A program made the translations under genes and the position numbers. A DNA stretch of 57,585 nt. Origin: Pectinatus haikarae (GTDB lineage Bacteria; Bacillota; Negativicutes; Selenomonadales; Selenomonadaceae). The stretch lies in the NCBI RefSeq assembly GCF_030813505.1, contig NZ_JAUSUE010000022.1; one strand, written 5' to 3'. Under the pieces are notes generated by a model that did no database searches, was not told where the DNA came from, and worked only from the letters and a program-made list of their open reading frames with translations. This document shows, piece after piece, positions 33,484 to 42,102 of this stretch. How positions within the stretch are numbered: position 1 is the first letter of the stretch; every line of letters starts with the position of its first letter.

Positions 33484-33517
33484 AAGAGCATCTGAAGCAA
33501 AGGACGATGCTCTTTTT
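33484..33517 (+). terminator. Terminator upstream of tsaE (possible small RNA end)
   Basis: AAGAGCATC and GATGCTCTTTTT form a clear intrinsic terminator on the plus strand. No plus-strand gene precedes it within 3 kb, so it may end a small transcript starting in 33340-33480, where ATCCT...AGGAT and AAAGA...TCTTT can also pair. Confidence 0.6.
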
Positions 33518-33543
33518 AGACTGCGAAATTTTTGATATTATGC

Positions 33544-33549
33544 TATAAT
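33544..33549 (+). promoter_or_regulatory. Extended -10 of the tsaE operon
   Basis: TGCTATAAT is an extended -10 with no strong -35. It lies 27 bases past the upstream terminator and about 50 before the first start codon. Confidence 0.55.
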
Positions 33550-33597
33550 TAATGAATTAAGATTCGTTATATCAGGCTTGGACAGGGTGTGTAGATA

Positions 33598-34083
33598 TTG
33601 GAAGAAAAAATTTTTTTATTGTATACGGATAATCCTGCGCAGACAAAACGTCTGGGAGCTTTTTTGGGAGAAGCCGGCCGCAGTGGTATAGTTGTCTGCC
33701 TTGAGGGAGAGCTTGGTGCAGGAAAAACGACGCTTACACAGGGGATGGCAGCTTTTTTGCACTGCAACAGCGCGTCAAGTCCTACTTTTAATTTAATGAA
33801 TGTGTACGAAGGCGATGTATCTATTTATCATTTTGATCTGTATCGGCTCAACTCAGAAGATGACTTGTATGAAATCGGTTTTTATGAATATGTGCAGGAA
33901 AATGGAGAAATAATAATTATTGAATGGCCGGACAGATTTTCTGATGCCCTGCCCGAAGATAATCTATATATTAGAATGTGTGAACAAAAAGACGGAAGAC
34001 GTAAAATAACTGTAACGCTGAACGGCATGAAATACCAAAAACAGTATGAGGAGTTGAAATATTTATGCCAGTCCTTGCGATAG
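33598..34083 (+). CDS. tsaE: tRNA t6A biosynthesis ATPase
   Basis: A 161-residue ATPase of the TsaBDE complex that makes threonylcarbamoyladenosine at A37 of ANN-decoding tRNAs. Walker A is GELGAGKTTLTQG; the TsaE-specific SPTFNLMNVYEG, HFDLYRL and IIEWPDRF follow. The start is TTG with only a weak SD. It overlaps tsaB by 19 bases. Confidence 0.95.
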   Translation: MEEKIFLLYTDNPAQTKRLGAFLGEAGRSGIVVCLEGELGAGKTTLTQGMAAFLHCNSASSPTFNLMNVYEGDVSIYHFDLYRLNSEDDLYEIGFYEYVQENGEIIIIEWPDRFSDALPEDNLYIRMCEQKDGRRKITVTLNGMKYQKQYEELKYLCQSLR

Positions 34084-34775
34084 ATGCGGCAACGATGGTT
34101 TCCAGTGCTGCCGTGGCAACGAAGGATAGATTGCTCGCGGAAGTTGTTATGCAGCTAAAGAAGCCTCAGTCTGAGGTGCTTATGGGACATATAATGGATG
34201 CATTGGCAATAGCGCATGTTGATAAAAGTGAATTGACAGGTATTGCGGTCAATATAGGGCCAGGTTCATTTACAGGTTTGAGAATTGGTCTGGCAGCGGC
34301 TAAAATGATGGCCTATGCGCTGGACATACCTATAGCGGGGATCAGGATTGACGAGGTACTGGCCTATCATTATCCTGTCGAAAATATCTACTCAGCAGCT
34401 TTTGTTGATGCTCAAAAGGGAAATGTCTATTTTTCTCTTCAAAAATGGGATAAAGGATGTCTGCAGACTGTACGGGAAATGACTGTACTTGAAATGGCTG
34501 AGGCTGTAGATATTTGTGAAGGCATGGACAGACCGGTTGTTGCTATGGGGGATGTTGTGCAGCGGCGACCGGATGAATTTGCGCGGTGCCTTAATACCAG
34601 ACCGGCGCTGCCGCATCATATAATGCCTCGGGCGGCAAATACTGCATTTGCAGGTATACATAGATTGGCATCCGGCAGGTGTGACAATGTCATGACATTG
34701 GAACCGTTATATATAAGACGTTCCGAGGCTGAAGAACTCTGGGAAAAGAGACGGAAAGAGCAGGGTAAGAATTGA
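34065..34775 (+). CDS. tsaB: tRNA t6A biosynthesis protein TsaB
   Basis: A 236-residue pseudo-Kae1 ASKHA-fold partner of TsaD. The N-terminus LAIDAATMVSSAAV and VNIGPGSFTGLRIGLAAAK are diagnostic. The start lies inside the end of tsaE, and its TGA overlaps the TTG of rimI. TsaD itself is not in the window. Confidence 0.95.
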   Translation: MPVLAIDAATMVSSAAVATKDRLLAEVVMQLKKPQSEVLMGHIMDALAIAHVDKSELTGIAVNIGPGSFTGLRIGLAAAKMMAYALDIPIAGIRIDEVLAYHYPVENIYSAAFVDAQKGNVYFSLQKWDKGCLQTVREMTVLEMAEAVDICEGMDRPVVAMGDVVQRRPDEFARCLNTRPALPHHIMPRAANTAFAGIHRLASGRCDNVMTLEPLYIRRSEAEELWEKRRKEQGKN

Positions 34776-35224
34776 AAATAGGCTTTAGAAGAATGTTGCC
34801 TGAAGATGCAGAAGGGGTAGAAAAAGTGGAAAAATCCTGCTTTTCCATGCCATGGTCAAGACAGTCGTTCTGGGAAGAAGCGGCAAAAGAGGATGCCTGT
34901 TATTTGCTGGCAGTGGATGAAGAAGGCGGCAGTGAACAAATAATCGGTTATGCGGGAATGTGGCTGGTGTTCGGTGAAGGACAAATCACCAATGTAGCTT
35001 TGCTTCCGAAATACAGGGGCAGAGGGATAGCAGGATTATTGCTGAAAAAAATGATAGAAACAGCGAAGATAAAGGATATTTCATCTATAACACTGGAAGT
35101 TCGCCCCAGTAATGAAAAAGCAATCCGCCTGTATGAAAAATTTGGTTTTAAAAGTGTCGGCAGGCGCCCGCATTATTATCTGGACAATAATGAAGACGCC
35201 GAAATAATGTGGCTGATATTTTGA
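34772..35224 (+). CDS. rimI: Ribosomal protein S18 alanine N-acetyltransferase
   Basis: A 150-residue GNAT acetyltransferase. The acetyl-CoA loop is VALLPKYRGRGIAGLLLKK, followed by LEVRPSNEKAIRLYEKFGF, the RimI signature. It begins with TTG overlapping the tsaB stop. The tsaE-tsaB-rimI order is a widespread conserved cluster. Confidence 0.93.
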   Translation: MKIGFRRMLPEDAEGVEKVEKSCFSMPWSRQSFWEEAAKEDACYLLAVDEEGGSEQIIGYAGMWLVFGEGQITNVALLPKYRGRGIAGLLLKKMIETAKIKDISSITLEVRPSNEKAIRLYEKFGFKSVGRRPHYYLDNNEDAEIMWLIF

Positions 35225-35253
35225 ATGTATTATATGGATGGAGATGATAATAA

Positions 35254-36081
35254 ATGCATCAGTATTTATTTTATATAGGTGATTTTCCCATACGTTCTTA
35301 TGGTCTGGTCTTGTCGCTGAGTATCATTCTTGCTGTAGGTGTGGGATATTTTCTGGCAAAGCAGGATGGAAGATGGCATGAACATATAGTCGATCTGGGA
35401 ATTTATTCCGGTGTGGCCGGTATTTTAGGTGCACGCTTGTGGGATGTCTTCTTTTTTGACTGGGACTATTACGGAAATCATATTACAGAAATATTCAATG
35501 TATGGCAGGGCGGAATGGCTATACAGGGAGGCGTGTTTTTAGGAACGATAGCGGGGATTATATATGCAAGAAAGCATAATATAGATGTATTGGCATTGGC
35601 GGATATTCTGGCACCAGCTATAATTTTGGGTCAGGCGATAGGGCGATGTGCAAATCTGCTCAATGGTGATGCTTTTGGTACACCGACCGGTACAGGATAC
35701 GGAATTATATACCCTGCTACTACTTTGGCACATCACGTATATGGCAGTCAGCCTCTCTGGCCGGCAGAAGTTTGGGAAGGTCAGCTGGATATGGTCATTT
35801 TTGCACTGCTGCTGCTTTTCCGTTCGTTTAAGCATGGCAGAGGACAGGCCTTTACTCTTTATGTGATGCTGTATTCGGCAGCCAGATTTTTTCTCGAATT
35901 TTTGCGCGGTGACTACAGTGAATTGGTTTTCGGTATATGTACATCAGCTCAGATGACAAGCATTATAGCGTTTGTACTTGCGCTTGCCGGCTTTATTTAC
36001 TGTGGCTGGAGAGACAGAAATAGAAAAGATACTGCAGAACCTATAAAAACAGGCAGGACATCTAAAACGAAAAGAAGATAA
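35254..36081 (+). CDS. lgt: Prolipoprotein diacylglyceryl transferase
   Basis: A 275-residue inner-membrane enzyme adding diacylglycerol to the lipobox Cys of prolipoproteins. The start reads FPIRSYGLVL; the Lgt signature is GRCANLLNGDAFGTPT, and the conserved HGRG and FLEFLRGD follow. It has about seven helices and a basic tail. It is needed by lipoproteins such as the binding protein at 7.0 kb. Confidence 0.94.
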   Translation: MHQYLFYIGDFPIRSYGLVLSLSIILAVGVGYFLAKQDGRWHEHIVDLGIYSGVAGILGARLWDVFFFDWDYYGNHITEIFNVWQGGMAIQGGVFLGTIAGIIYARKHNIDVLALADILAPAIILGQAIGRCANLLNGDAFGTPTGTGYGIIYPATTLAHHVYGSQPLWPAEVWEGQLDMVIFALLLLFRSFKHGRGQAFTLYVMLYSAARFFLEFLRGDYSELVFGICTSAQMTSIIAFVLALAGFIYCGWRDRNRKDTAEPIKTGRTSKTKRR

Positions 36082-36114
36082 TCTGCTCAGGGCAGCAGTG
36101 AAGGAGGCGAAAGT

Positions 36115-37410
36115 ATGAAATGTCTGAAAATGATTGTACGGTTTTTACTCATAACAATTGCCGTGTCAATATCTTCTTCTACCTCGGTATTGGCAGCGGA
36201 AGCAAATATCCGCGTTGGTTTGTGGACAGGTCAGTCAAGTATAATGATCTCTGCCAATAAGGTTTTTTCAGTAAAGGATCCAGGGACGAATGATATATTC
36301 GGCAAGTATAATGCCGGTGAAAAAATATTGGTAACACAAAAAAACGGACGCCTGTATATAAATAATCTTCCTGCTAAAAGCATGGTGCTTTCTGTTCAGG
36401 CAGAGGGAGAAGATGGCCGTACAGAAGTAAATAAGAAAGCATATCGTGGGAGGATTCTCATAAAAAAGGCAGCTGAAGGAATGACAGTTGTAAATGACCT
36501 GCCGCTTGAGCAGTATCTGTACAGTGTGGTCCCGGAGGAAATGCCGTCAACATGGCCGGCGGAGGCATTAAAGGCACAGGCTGTAGCGGCGAGAAGCTAC
36601 GCACTGTATAGTCTTAATCGTCATGAAAATGAAGGGTTTGATGTCTGCGCGCTGGCACATTGTCAGGTGTACGGCGGCAGTAACGTAGAAAATGATATAG
36701 CAAAAAAAGCGGTGGATGATACAAGAGGGCAAGTATTGGTTTATGCGCATAAACCTATTTTTGCGGCTTTTCATGCCAGCTCTGGCGGAAATACAGAAAA
36801 CAGCGAGGATATATGGGGAACCTATATTCCCTATTTGCGCTCAGTAAAAGACTACGACCGGAAATCGCCCGCTTATCATTGGACTTTACAGATATCGCCC
36901 ACAGACTTGAGTGAAAAATTGAGACAGTATGGCTATGATATAGGAAATCTCCAGACTGTGACATTGTCAGGATTTGGCAGCGGTCAGTCTGACCGGTCTG
37001 AAAACGGTGCAGTAAAGACAGTTATATTCAGCGGTGATAAAAGCATTGTAAAATTGACGGGCAGCGAAGTACGCCGTGTAATGGGATTAAAAAGCACTAA
37101 ATTTGCAATTGATGTAATCATACCTTCTCCAAAAAAAATAAATGTGACAATTGATCAATATTCTGGGTACAGCAAGGATATTGATGTTGATCTGCCGGAT
37201 TACAAAGTTCCTAAGATGATGACGGGAGCGGGCAACATACACCCGATCACGAATCGCAGCGGAGAAGTTGTGGAAATAGAAGGATATGGATCAGGACACA
37301 GAGTGGGCATGTCACAATGGGGTGCAAAGGCACTTTCTGAACAGGGCTATGATTATCAGGCTATTCTGTATGCATACTATAGTGATGTTTCTATAGAAGA
37401 TTGGTATTGA
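36115..37410 (+). CDS. SpoIID/LytB-domain secreted protein
   Basis: A 431-residue exported protein: signal peptide ending SVLAAEA, then the SpoIID/LytB domain with LEQYLYSVVPEEMPSTWPAE and ALKAQAVAARSYAL. SpoIID is a lytic transglycosylase acting on peptidoglycan, and the Glu in PEEMP is the catalytic candidate. The closing GSGHRVGMSQWGAKAL is also typical. In non-sporulating diderms such proteins act in envelope remodelling. It follows AAGGAGG and stands between lgt and queA. Confidence 0.88.
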   Translation: MKCLKMIVRFLLITIAVSISSSTSVLAAEANIRVGLWTGQSSIMISANKVFSVKDPGTNDIFGKYNAGEKILVTQKNGRLYINNLPAKSMVLSVQAEGEDGRTEVNKKAYRGRILIKKAAEGMTVVNDLPLEQYLYSVVPEEMPSTWPAEALKAQAVAARSYALYSLNRHENEGFDVCALAHCQVYGGSNVENDIAKKAVDDTRGQVLVYAHKPIFAAFHASSGGNTENSEDIWGTYIPYLRSVKDYDRKSPAYHWTLQISPTDLSEKLRQYGYDIGNLQTVTLSGFGSGQSDRSENGAVKTVIFSGDKSIVKLTGSEVRRVMGLKSTKFAIDVIIPSPKKINVTIDQYSGYSKDIDVDLPDYKVPKMMTGAGNIHPITNRSGEVVEIEGYGSGHRVGMSQWGAKALSEQGYDYQAILYAYYSDVSIEDWY

Positions 37411-37518
37411 TCAATATCAGTCGGCGGTGCTGTTTCTGCCGCAGCAATGATTATTGTGAATGAATTGGAATCGGCTCTGCAGGACAGGCTGATTAAAAAG
37501 GAGATTTAAATACTATCC

Positions 37519-38541
37519 ATGTTATTGACAGATTTTGATTACGATTTGCCCGAAAACCTTATCGCACAGACACCGTGCCCGCAACGTGACCATTCGAGGC
37601 TCATGGTGCTGAACAGAAATGATGAAACTATAAAGCATCAGCATTTTTTTGAATTGAAGAAATATCTCAAGGCAGGAGATACGTTAGTTTTTAACAATAC
37701 AAGAGTAATTCCTGCCAGACTTATCGGCAGGCGGGAAAAAACAGGTGGGAAAGTAGAGGTCTTCCTCCTGCGCAGACTTGAAGGCGATGCATGGGAAGTG
37801 CTGGTAAAGCCCGGAAAGAAAGCACTTGTCGGCAGTTTGATAAATTTTGGCACGGAGCTTAGCTGCGAAATAAAAGAAAACACTGATTTCGGCGGCAGAA
37901 TTGCCGAATTTTCTTATGAGGGCATATGGGAAGAGATACTTGATCGGCTTGGACAAACACCTCTTCCACCTTATATTCATGAGAAACTTGAAGATAAAGA
38001 ACGTTATCAGACAGTTTATGCCAGAGAAAATGGATCGGCAGCTGCTCCTACAGCAGGTCTCCATTTTACCGAGGACCTTTTGGCTGAATTGAGGGACATG
38101 GGAGTGAATCTGGAATTTGTGACACTGCATGTCGGGTTGGGTACTTTTCGTCCGGTTAATGAAAATAATATCGAAGATCATGTGATGCATAAGGAATATT
38201 TTCATATTGACAGCCAGACTGCGGCACGGATAAATGATGCGAGAGCACGGGGCGGAAGGATAATTGCAGTTGGCACCACATCAATAAGAACTCTTGAATC
38301 GGCAGCTGCGGACGATGGTACTTTACCGGCCAAAAGCGGTGAAACGGGGATTTTTATCTATCCTGGCTACAAATTCAAAATAGTAGATGGGATGATAACG
38401 AATTTTCATCTGCCAAAATCAACTTTGATCATGCTCATAAGCGCCTTTGCCGGACGGGAATATGTTTTGCGGGCATATAACACTGCTGTCCAGGAAAAAT
38501 ACAGATTTTTCAGCTTTGGTGACGCAATGTTGATATTATAA
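37519..38541 (+). CDS. queA: S-adenosylmethionine:tRNA ribosyltransferase-isomerase
   Basis: A 340-residue enzyme that transfers the ribosyl moiety of SAM to preQ1-tRNA, making epoxyqueuosine. LPENLIAQTP at the start, AAPTAGLHFT and THVGLGTFRPV-like LHVGLGTFRPVNENN are diagnostic. The only good SD (AAGGAG) lies about 16 bases before the ATG, an unusually wide spacing, and no nearer start codon fits. The substrate of its product, epoxyqueuosine, would be reduced by a QueG or QueH protein. Confidence 0.95.
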   Translation: MLLTDFDYDLPENLIAQTPCPQRDHSRLMVLNRNDETIKHQHFFELKKYLKAGDTLVFNNTRVIPARLIGRREKTGGKVEVFLLRRLEGDAWEVLVKPGKKALVGSLINFGTELSCEIKENTDFGGRIAEFSYEGIWEEILDRLGQTPLPPYIHEKLEDKERYQTVYARENGSAAAPTAGLHFTEDLLAELRDMGVNLEFVTLHVGLGTFRPVNENNIEDHVMHKEYFHIDSQTAARINDARARGGRIIAVGTTSIRTLESAAADDGTLPAKSGETGIFIYPGYKFKIVDGMITNFHLPKSTLIMLISAFAGREYVLRAYNTAVQEKYRFFSFGDAMLIL

Positions 38542-38563
38542 CAACATAAACAATAAGACACGA

Positions 38564-38598
38564 AATGCCCTGCAGACTTGCGCTGCAGGGCATTTTCT
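38564..38598 (+). terminator. Terminator after queA
   Basis: AAATGCCCTGCAG pairs with CTGCAGGGCATTTT. It ends the tsaE-queA run. Confidence 0.9.
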
Positions 38599-38739
38599 TA
38601 CTTATAGAAAAACTAAATACCATTATATGTGAATATTTTCGTTCATATAATCAGAAGGTTCTTTTAATTTTAGAAAAATTTTTATATAATAGCAATATGA
38701 ACATACATAATTAAATCATGTGTGAAGGGAAGAAATAAT

Positions 38740-39186
38740 TTGGATTTTTATACTTATAATTTTATTGAAAATCAATCACAGATAAATTATTTCCTTGAAT
38801 ATACTGTATCTTTTTTGATTTTGAGCGGATTTCTCTTTGCCAGTATTAAATATATGCGCAATCGTTTAAAAACAAAAAATAGAGATTTGCTTATTATATT
38901 TTTATTATTGATTATTTTATTAATAGGTTTTCAAATGACTGATTATCAAAAAAGTCAGACTGATGCGGAACAAACATCTCAAATGATAGCGTTCATTAAA
39001 AGCGTGGCAGAAGAAAGACGTGTTTCTAAAGATATAATAAGTGCTAATTCATCACGTATAAAGAATGAAATGATTATTTGCATAGGGGATTCTTTTTATC
39101 AGGTGAACTTCTTTTCGAATTACAGCGCATATGAATTAAAAAGTATTTCTATCATAAGTCCCGATATACGGTTTATTGATAAATAG
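38740..39186 (+). CDS. DUF3290-family membrane protein
   Basis: A 148-residue protein with two N-terminal helices (FLILSGFLFASIKYM and LLIIFLLLIILLIGF) and an extracytoplasmic tail. It matches DUF3290, usually encoded next to DUF421. The TTG at 38740 follows AAGGGA at 8 bases; the GTG at 38722 precedes that SD and is not used. A TATAAT stands at 38685-38690. The function is unknown. Confidence 0.8.
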   Translation: MDFYTYNFIENQSQINYFLEYTVSFLILSGFLFASIKYMRNRLKTKNRDLLIIFLLLIILLIGFQMTDYQKSQTDAEQTSQMIAFIKSVAEERRVSKDIISANSSRIKNEMIICIGDSFYQVNFFSNYSAYELKSISIISPDIRFIDK

Positions 39187-39253
39187 GGCGTATGAACAAT
39201 AAAATTTGAAGAAAGGATTATGGTATTTTCCTATATCAATATCATAGAAAAAT

Positions 39254-39880
39254 ATGCTTATTTATTATCCTATAATTATGAAACTGACATTGGGTTTATT
39301 ATGTCTGATACTGCAGATCAATGTACTGGGTAAAGGCAATCTTGCACCAACGTCGGCAATGGATCAAATCCAGAATTATGTTCTGGGCGGTATAATTGGC
39401 GGTGTCATTTACAATGACAATATAAGTGTATGGCAGTTCGTTTTAATATTAATGATTTGGACATTATTGGTCCTGGTGTTAAAATTTATAAAAACAAATA
39501 GCCATCTGGCAAAAGTGCTAATTGACGGACGTCCTGTGCTGCTGATTTTGAATGGTAAAATTTTTGTAAAGCAGTGTATGCTGTATGGAATATCCGCACA
39601 TGATCTTATTTTGAAACTTAGAGTGTCGGGTGTTTATCATATAAAGAACGTTAAACGGGCGGTCATGGAGCAAAATGGGCAATTAACAATTATCCAGTAT
39701 GGAGAAAAGGATGTCCATTATCCGCTTATCCTTGATGGGCAAGTTGATGAAACTATCTTAGAATTGATTAATCATGATAAGCTCTGGCTTTTAAATGAGG
39801 TCCAAAAAGCTGGTTATCACATTGATGAAATTTATCTAGCTGAGTATATTTCCAATGAATTACATATATACTCCTATTAG
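39254..39880 (+). CDS. DUF421-family (YetF/YcaP-like) membrane protein
   Basis: A 208-residue protein: N-terminal helices with LGKGNLAPTSAMDQIQNYVLGG, then the soluble domain with LIDGRPVLLILNGKI. It is paired with DUF3290 as in many Bacillota. The ATG at 39254 lacks an SD and has an in-frame stop just before it, whereas a strong SD and ATG at 39220 open another frame that reads into this region. Either translation begins weakly here or a one-base slip in the A-run near 39247-39252 separates the true start from the body. Confidence 0.78.
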   Translation: MLIYYPIIMKLTLGLLCLILQINVLGKGNLAPTSAMDQIQNYVLGGIIGGVIYNDNISVWQFVLILMIWTLLVLVLKFIKTNSHLAKVLIDGRPVLLILNGKIFVKQCMLYGISAHDLILKLRVSGVYHIKNVKRAVMEQNGQLTIIQYGEKDVHYPLILDGQVDETILELINHDKLWLLNEVQKAGYHIDEIYLAEYISNELHIYSY

Positions 39881-39972
39881 ACAAATAATATTACAGTGGA
39901 AAATATCGAGCCGCAATGTAAAAGGAAGTCATTGTTTGACAGCAGCCGTCGATGCAAAAATCAATACAGCAA

Positions 39973-40025
39973 AACCGGAGAGAACTGATAAATATTGCAG
40001 ATATCAGTTCTCTCCGGTTTTTTGT
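39973..40025. terminator. Bidirectional terminator
   Basis: AACCGGAGAGAACTGATA and TATCAGTTCTCTCCGGTT form an 18 bp perfect stem with flanking A/T tracts between convergent genes. Confidence 0.93.
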
Positions 40026-40039
40026 GAAGTTTTTATTGC

Positions 40040-41377
40040 TCAGGTGCGGTGTGCCATTGGTAAAAGGAATATATAGATATTGAGCAGTGTCAACAGAATA
40101 AGCAGTACAGCGTAAGGAATATAAGAATTTTTCTTTCTTACGGTCTGACCATAGCTGGATTTAGCTATACGATAAGCGGTGTAAACCGAACCCGCTGCGC
40201 CTAAAAACAGTAATAAGAACTGCATTATTTCTATAGTACCTGAAGAGAGTACGGCTGTGGATGCGGGATGACTGGTAAAGCCGAACATTGACAGTGCCGA
40301 GTAGAATACGGATTTTCCCTCTGCGAATAAATGAAATAAATTATGAGCCATATGACCGGCAAAGTCCAAGGGAATCAAAGCATAACCGAAGCGTGCAAAA
40401 TTCATATGCACAGAATCTTTATTGAGACGAGAGCCAAACCAGCTGGCTGCGTAAAGCAACGCAACGGGGATCGACATAGCTACAGCAAAAATTACGGTGA
40501 AGGTTATCGCATAATTATTTGTTCCTAAAAATACCTCCAGATGATGCTGTGCTTGTGCCCAGATATCAAGCATTGTAATATTTTGCACAAAGACGATTCC
40601 CATAATTATAACGGCTAAAAAGGCTTCATCAAATCTTGGTTTGCGAATGAACCAAAGCTCTTTGGAAGGGATACGCACGGAAAGTTTGATGGAATCATTA
40701 GGGCAGTTCTTTACGCAATAACCGCAAAAATTGCAGCGGGCATTGCTTTGCATTGTCCTCGGAAACTCGAACATAGGGCAGCCGGGGGCTTTTTCTCCGC
40801 CTTTATAGCAGGCAGTTACCGTACATTTTTGACATTTTTCCGGTGTGCCTCTGAGTTCAAGCGAGGCGCTTCGTGAATAATTTCCGGATAATCCGCCGAG
40901 AAAACAAAGATATCGGCACCAGGTTCTTCGTTCAAAGAATGCACCTGAGATGATGACTCCGGTAATGAGCAGCAGCATAATGATTCCGGAGCCGCGCGGA
41001 TTTTCTACCATGCCAAAGACATGGTCGTTCCACGTGATTAGAATATACAAAAAATCAATGATCCATATGCCATATTTTTTTAAAAAACGAGGTACCGGCC
41101 GATGGTTTCCCACAAATTTTTGAATAACGTCACTCAATGTGGCGAACGGACAGATGGCACACCAAAATCTGCCTAACACCAAAAATGTCAGGGGGATTAT
41201 TGACCACCAGAAAATCCATGTCATGGCCGTTCCAAAATTGTCATGAGGGGAGGAGTCCCCAAATAAAAGTTGATATACGATGACGGCAAATACAGCTGCC
41301 GTCGGCCAACGAAATATTCCGGGATACCATCGGCTTTTTAGAAGCTCTTTTAAAAAAATGTTAATTTTTGTCTGCAT
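40040..41377 (-). CDS. Membrane polyferredoxin (NapH/CcoG-like)
   Basis: A 445-residue membrane protein with about eight helices. The Cys-x3-Cys-Pro pair in the first half (WCAICPFATLSD and CRYLCFLGG) is typical of NapH/NosR/CcoG. A 4Fe-4S ferredoxin motif follows in the centre (CNFCGYCVKNCP), with extra Cys (CQKCTVTAC). It likely carries electrons across the membrane. Its start overlaps the upstream His/Met-rich protein gene by 17 bases. CcoG relatives reduce copper for oxidase assembly, so a metal-reducing role with that partner is conceivable. Confidence 0.85.
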   Translation of the reverse strand: MQTKINIFLKELLKSRWYPGIFRWPTAAVFAVIVYQLLFGDSSPHDNFGTAMTWIFWWSIIPLTFLVLGRFWCAICPFATLSDVIQKFVGNHRPVPRFLKKYGIWIIDFLYILITWNDHVFGMVENPRGSGIIMLLLITGVIISGAFFERRTWCRYLCFLGGLSGNYSRSASLELRGTPEKCQKCTVTACYKGGEKAPGCPMFEFPRTMQSNARCNFCGYCVKNCPNDSIKLSVRIPSKELWFIRKPRFDEAFLAVIIMGIVFVQNITMLDIWAQAQHHLEVFLGTNNYAITFTVIFAVAMSIPVALLYAASWFGSRLNKDSVHMNFARFGYALIPLDFAGHMAHNLFHLFAEGKSVFYSALSMFGFTSHPASTAVLSSGTIEIMQFLLLFLGAAGSVYTAYRIAKSSYGQTVRKKNSYIPYAVLLILLTLLNIYIFLLPMAHRT

Positions 41378-41786
41378 GATGATATACCCTCTTCTTTTTA
41401 TACTTCATTGCAGCGGCAACCGCAATGGCAATGATGTTGACAGTTAAAAATACATAAATGAACGGCCAGTCAGGACCGATTCCTGATTTTCCGGTAGTTC
41501 TTTCATCATGCGTGTGTCCTTCGGGTTTATCTCCGTGATTGTGTTCTTCCGTGCCTGAATTTTCGACAGCAGAATGGTTCATTTCATCACTTTTCATCTG
41601 CATGCTTCCGTTCATGTGCATTTGCTGGTCCATGTTGTCTCCGTGACTGTGTTCTTCCATGGCATGGGGCTGATGTTCAACGTTTTGTTCGGCGGCATAA
41701 ACATGCGGGTAGATACTGCCCATGATTATAAACAGCACAAAAAATCCCATAAAAAATTTCCGCAAAATTTTGACCTTCTTCCTCAA
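41361..41786 (-). CDS. His/Met-rich, probably metal-binding membrane-anchored protein
   Basis: A 141-residue exported protein: signal sequence ending HVYAAEQ, a long low-complexity region full of His, Met, Asp and Glu (EHSHGDNMDQQMHMNGSMQM; EEHNHGDKPEGHTHDE), then one C-terminal helix and a basic tail. Such sequences bind Cu, Ni or Zn. It overlaps the polyferredoxin gene, which suggests a joint role in metal reduction, delivery or resistance. No known family was recognised. Confidence 0.75.
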   Translation of the reverse strand: MRKKVKILRKFFMGFFVLFIIMGSIYPHVYAAEQNVEHQPHAMEEHSHGDNMDQQMHMNGSMQMKSDEMNHSAVENSGTEEHNHGDKPEGHTHDERTTGKSGIGPDWPFIYVFLTVNIIAIAVAAAMKYKKKRVYHHADKN

Positions 41787-42102
41787 GATAATTTAGGAAC
41801 AGACGTGCTTATCAGATTATGTAGCCAGTTATATCAGTATTGTTGACTGAGAAAAAGGATCTACATCAAATAATTTTACAATTTAAATATGCAGAAAATA
41901 TGGAGAAGCTATGTGAAAGCTATGTGAAATTTACCATGAAATAAAAATAAAACCGCAGCATTATATGCATTTTTATAAGTATATGCATAATGCTGCGGTT
42001 TTTTATCTAAGGGACAATTGTTATTTAAGCAAATTAGGCGGTTGGTTTTTGATCCGAAAACAGCTCTTTATCGGATAAGCTGCGTAAGATAAATCGAATA
42101 GG
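41787..42102. other. Intergenic region without gene
   Basis: Apart from the terminator at 41950-42005, this holds only AT-rich sequence and a short tandem repeat AGCTATGTGAA (near 41909-41930). A promoter for the His/Met-rich gene must lie here but none is convincing. Confidence 0.5.
41950..42005. terminator. Bidirectional terminator
   Basis: AAACCGCAGCATTATATGCAT and ATGCATAATGCTGCGGTTT form a long stem followed by TTTTTT; it serves nhaA on the minus strand. Confidence 0.88.

Noticed and set aside
37684..38205. 173-residue antisense ORF in queA
   Set aside because: Shadow of a conserved enzyme gene.
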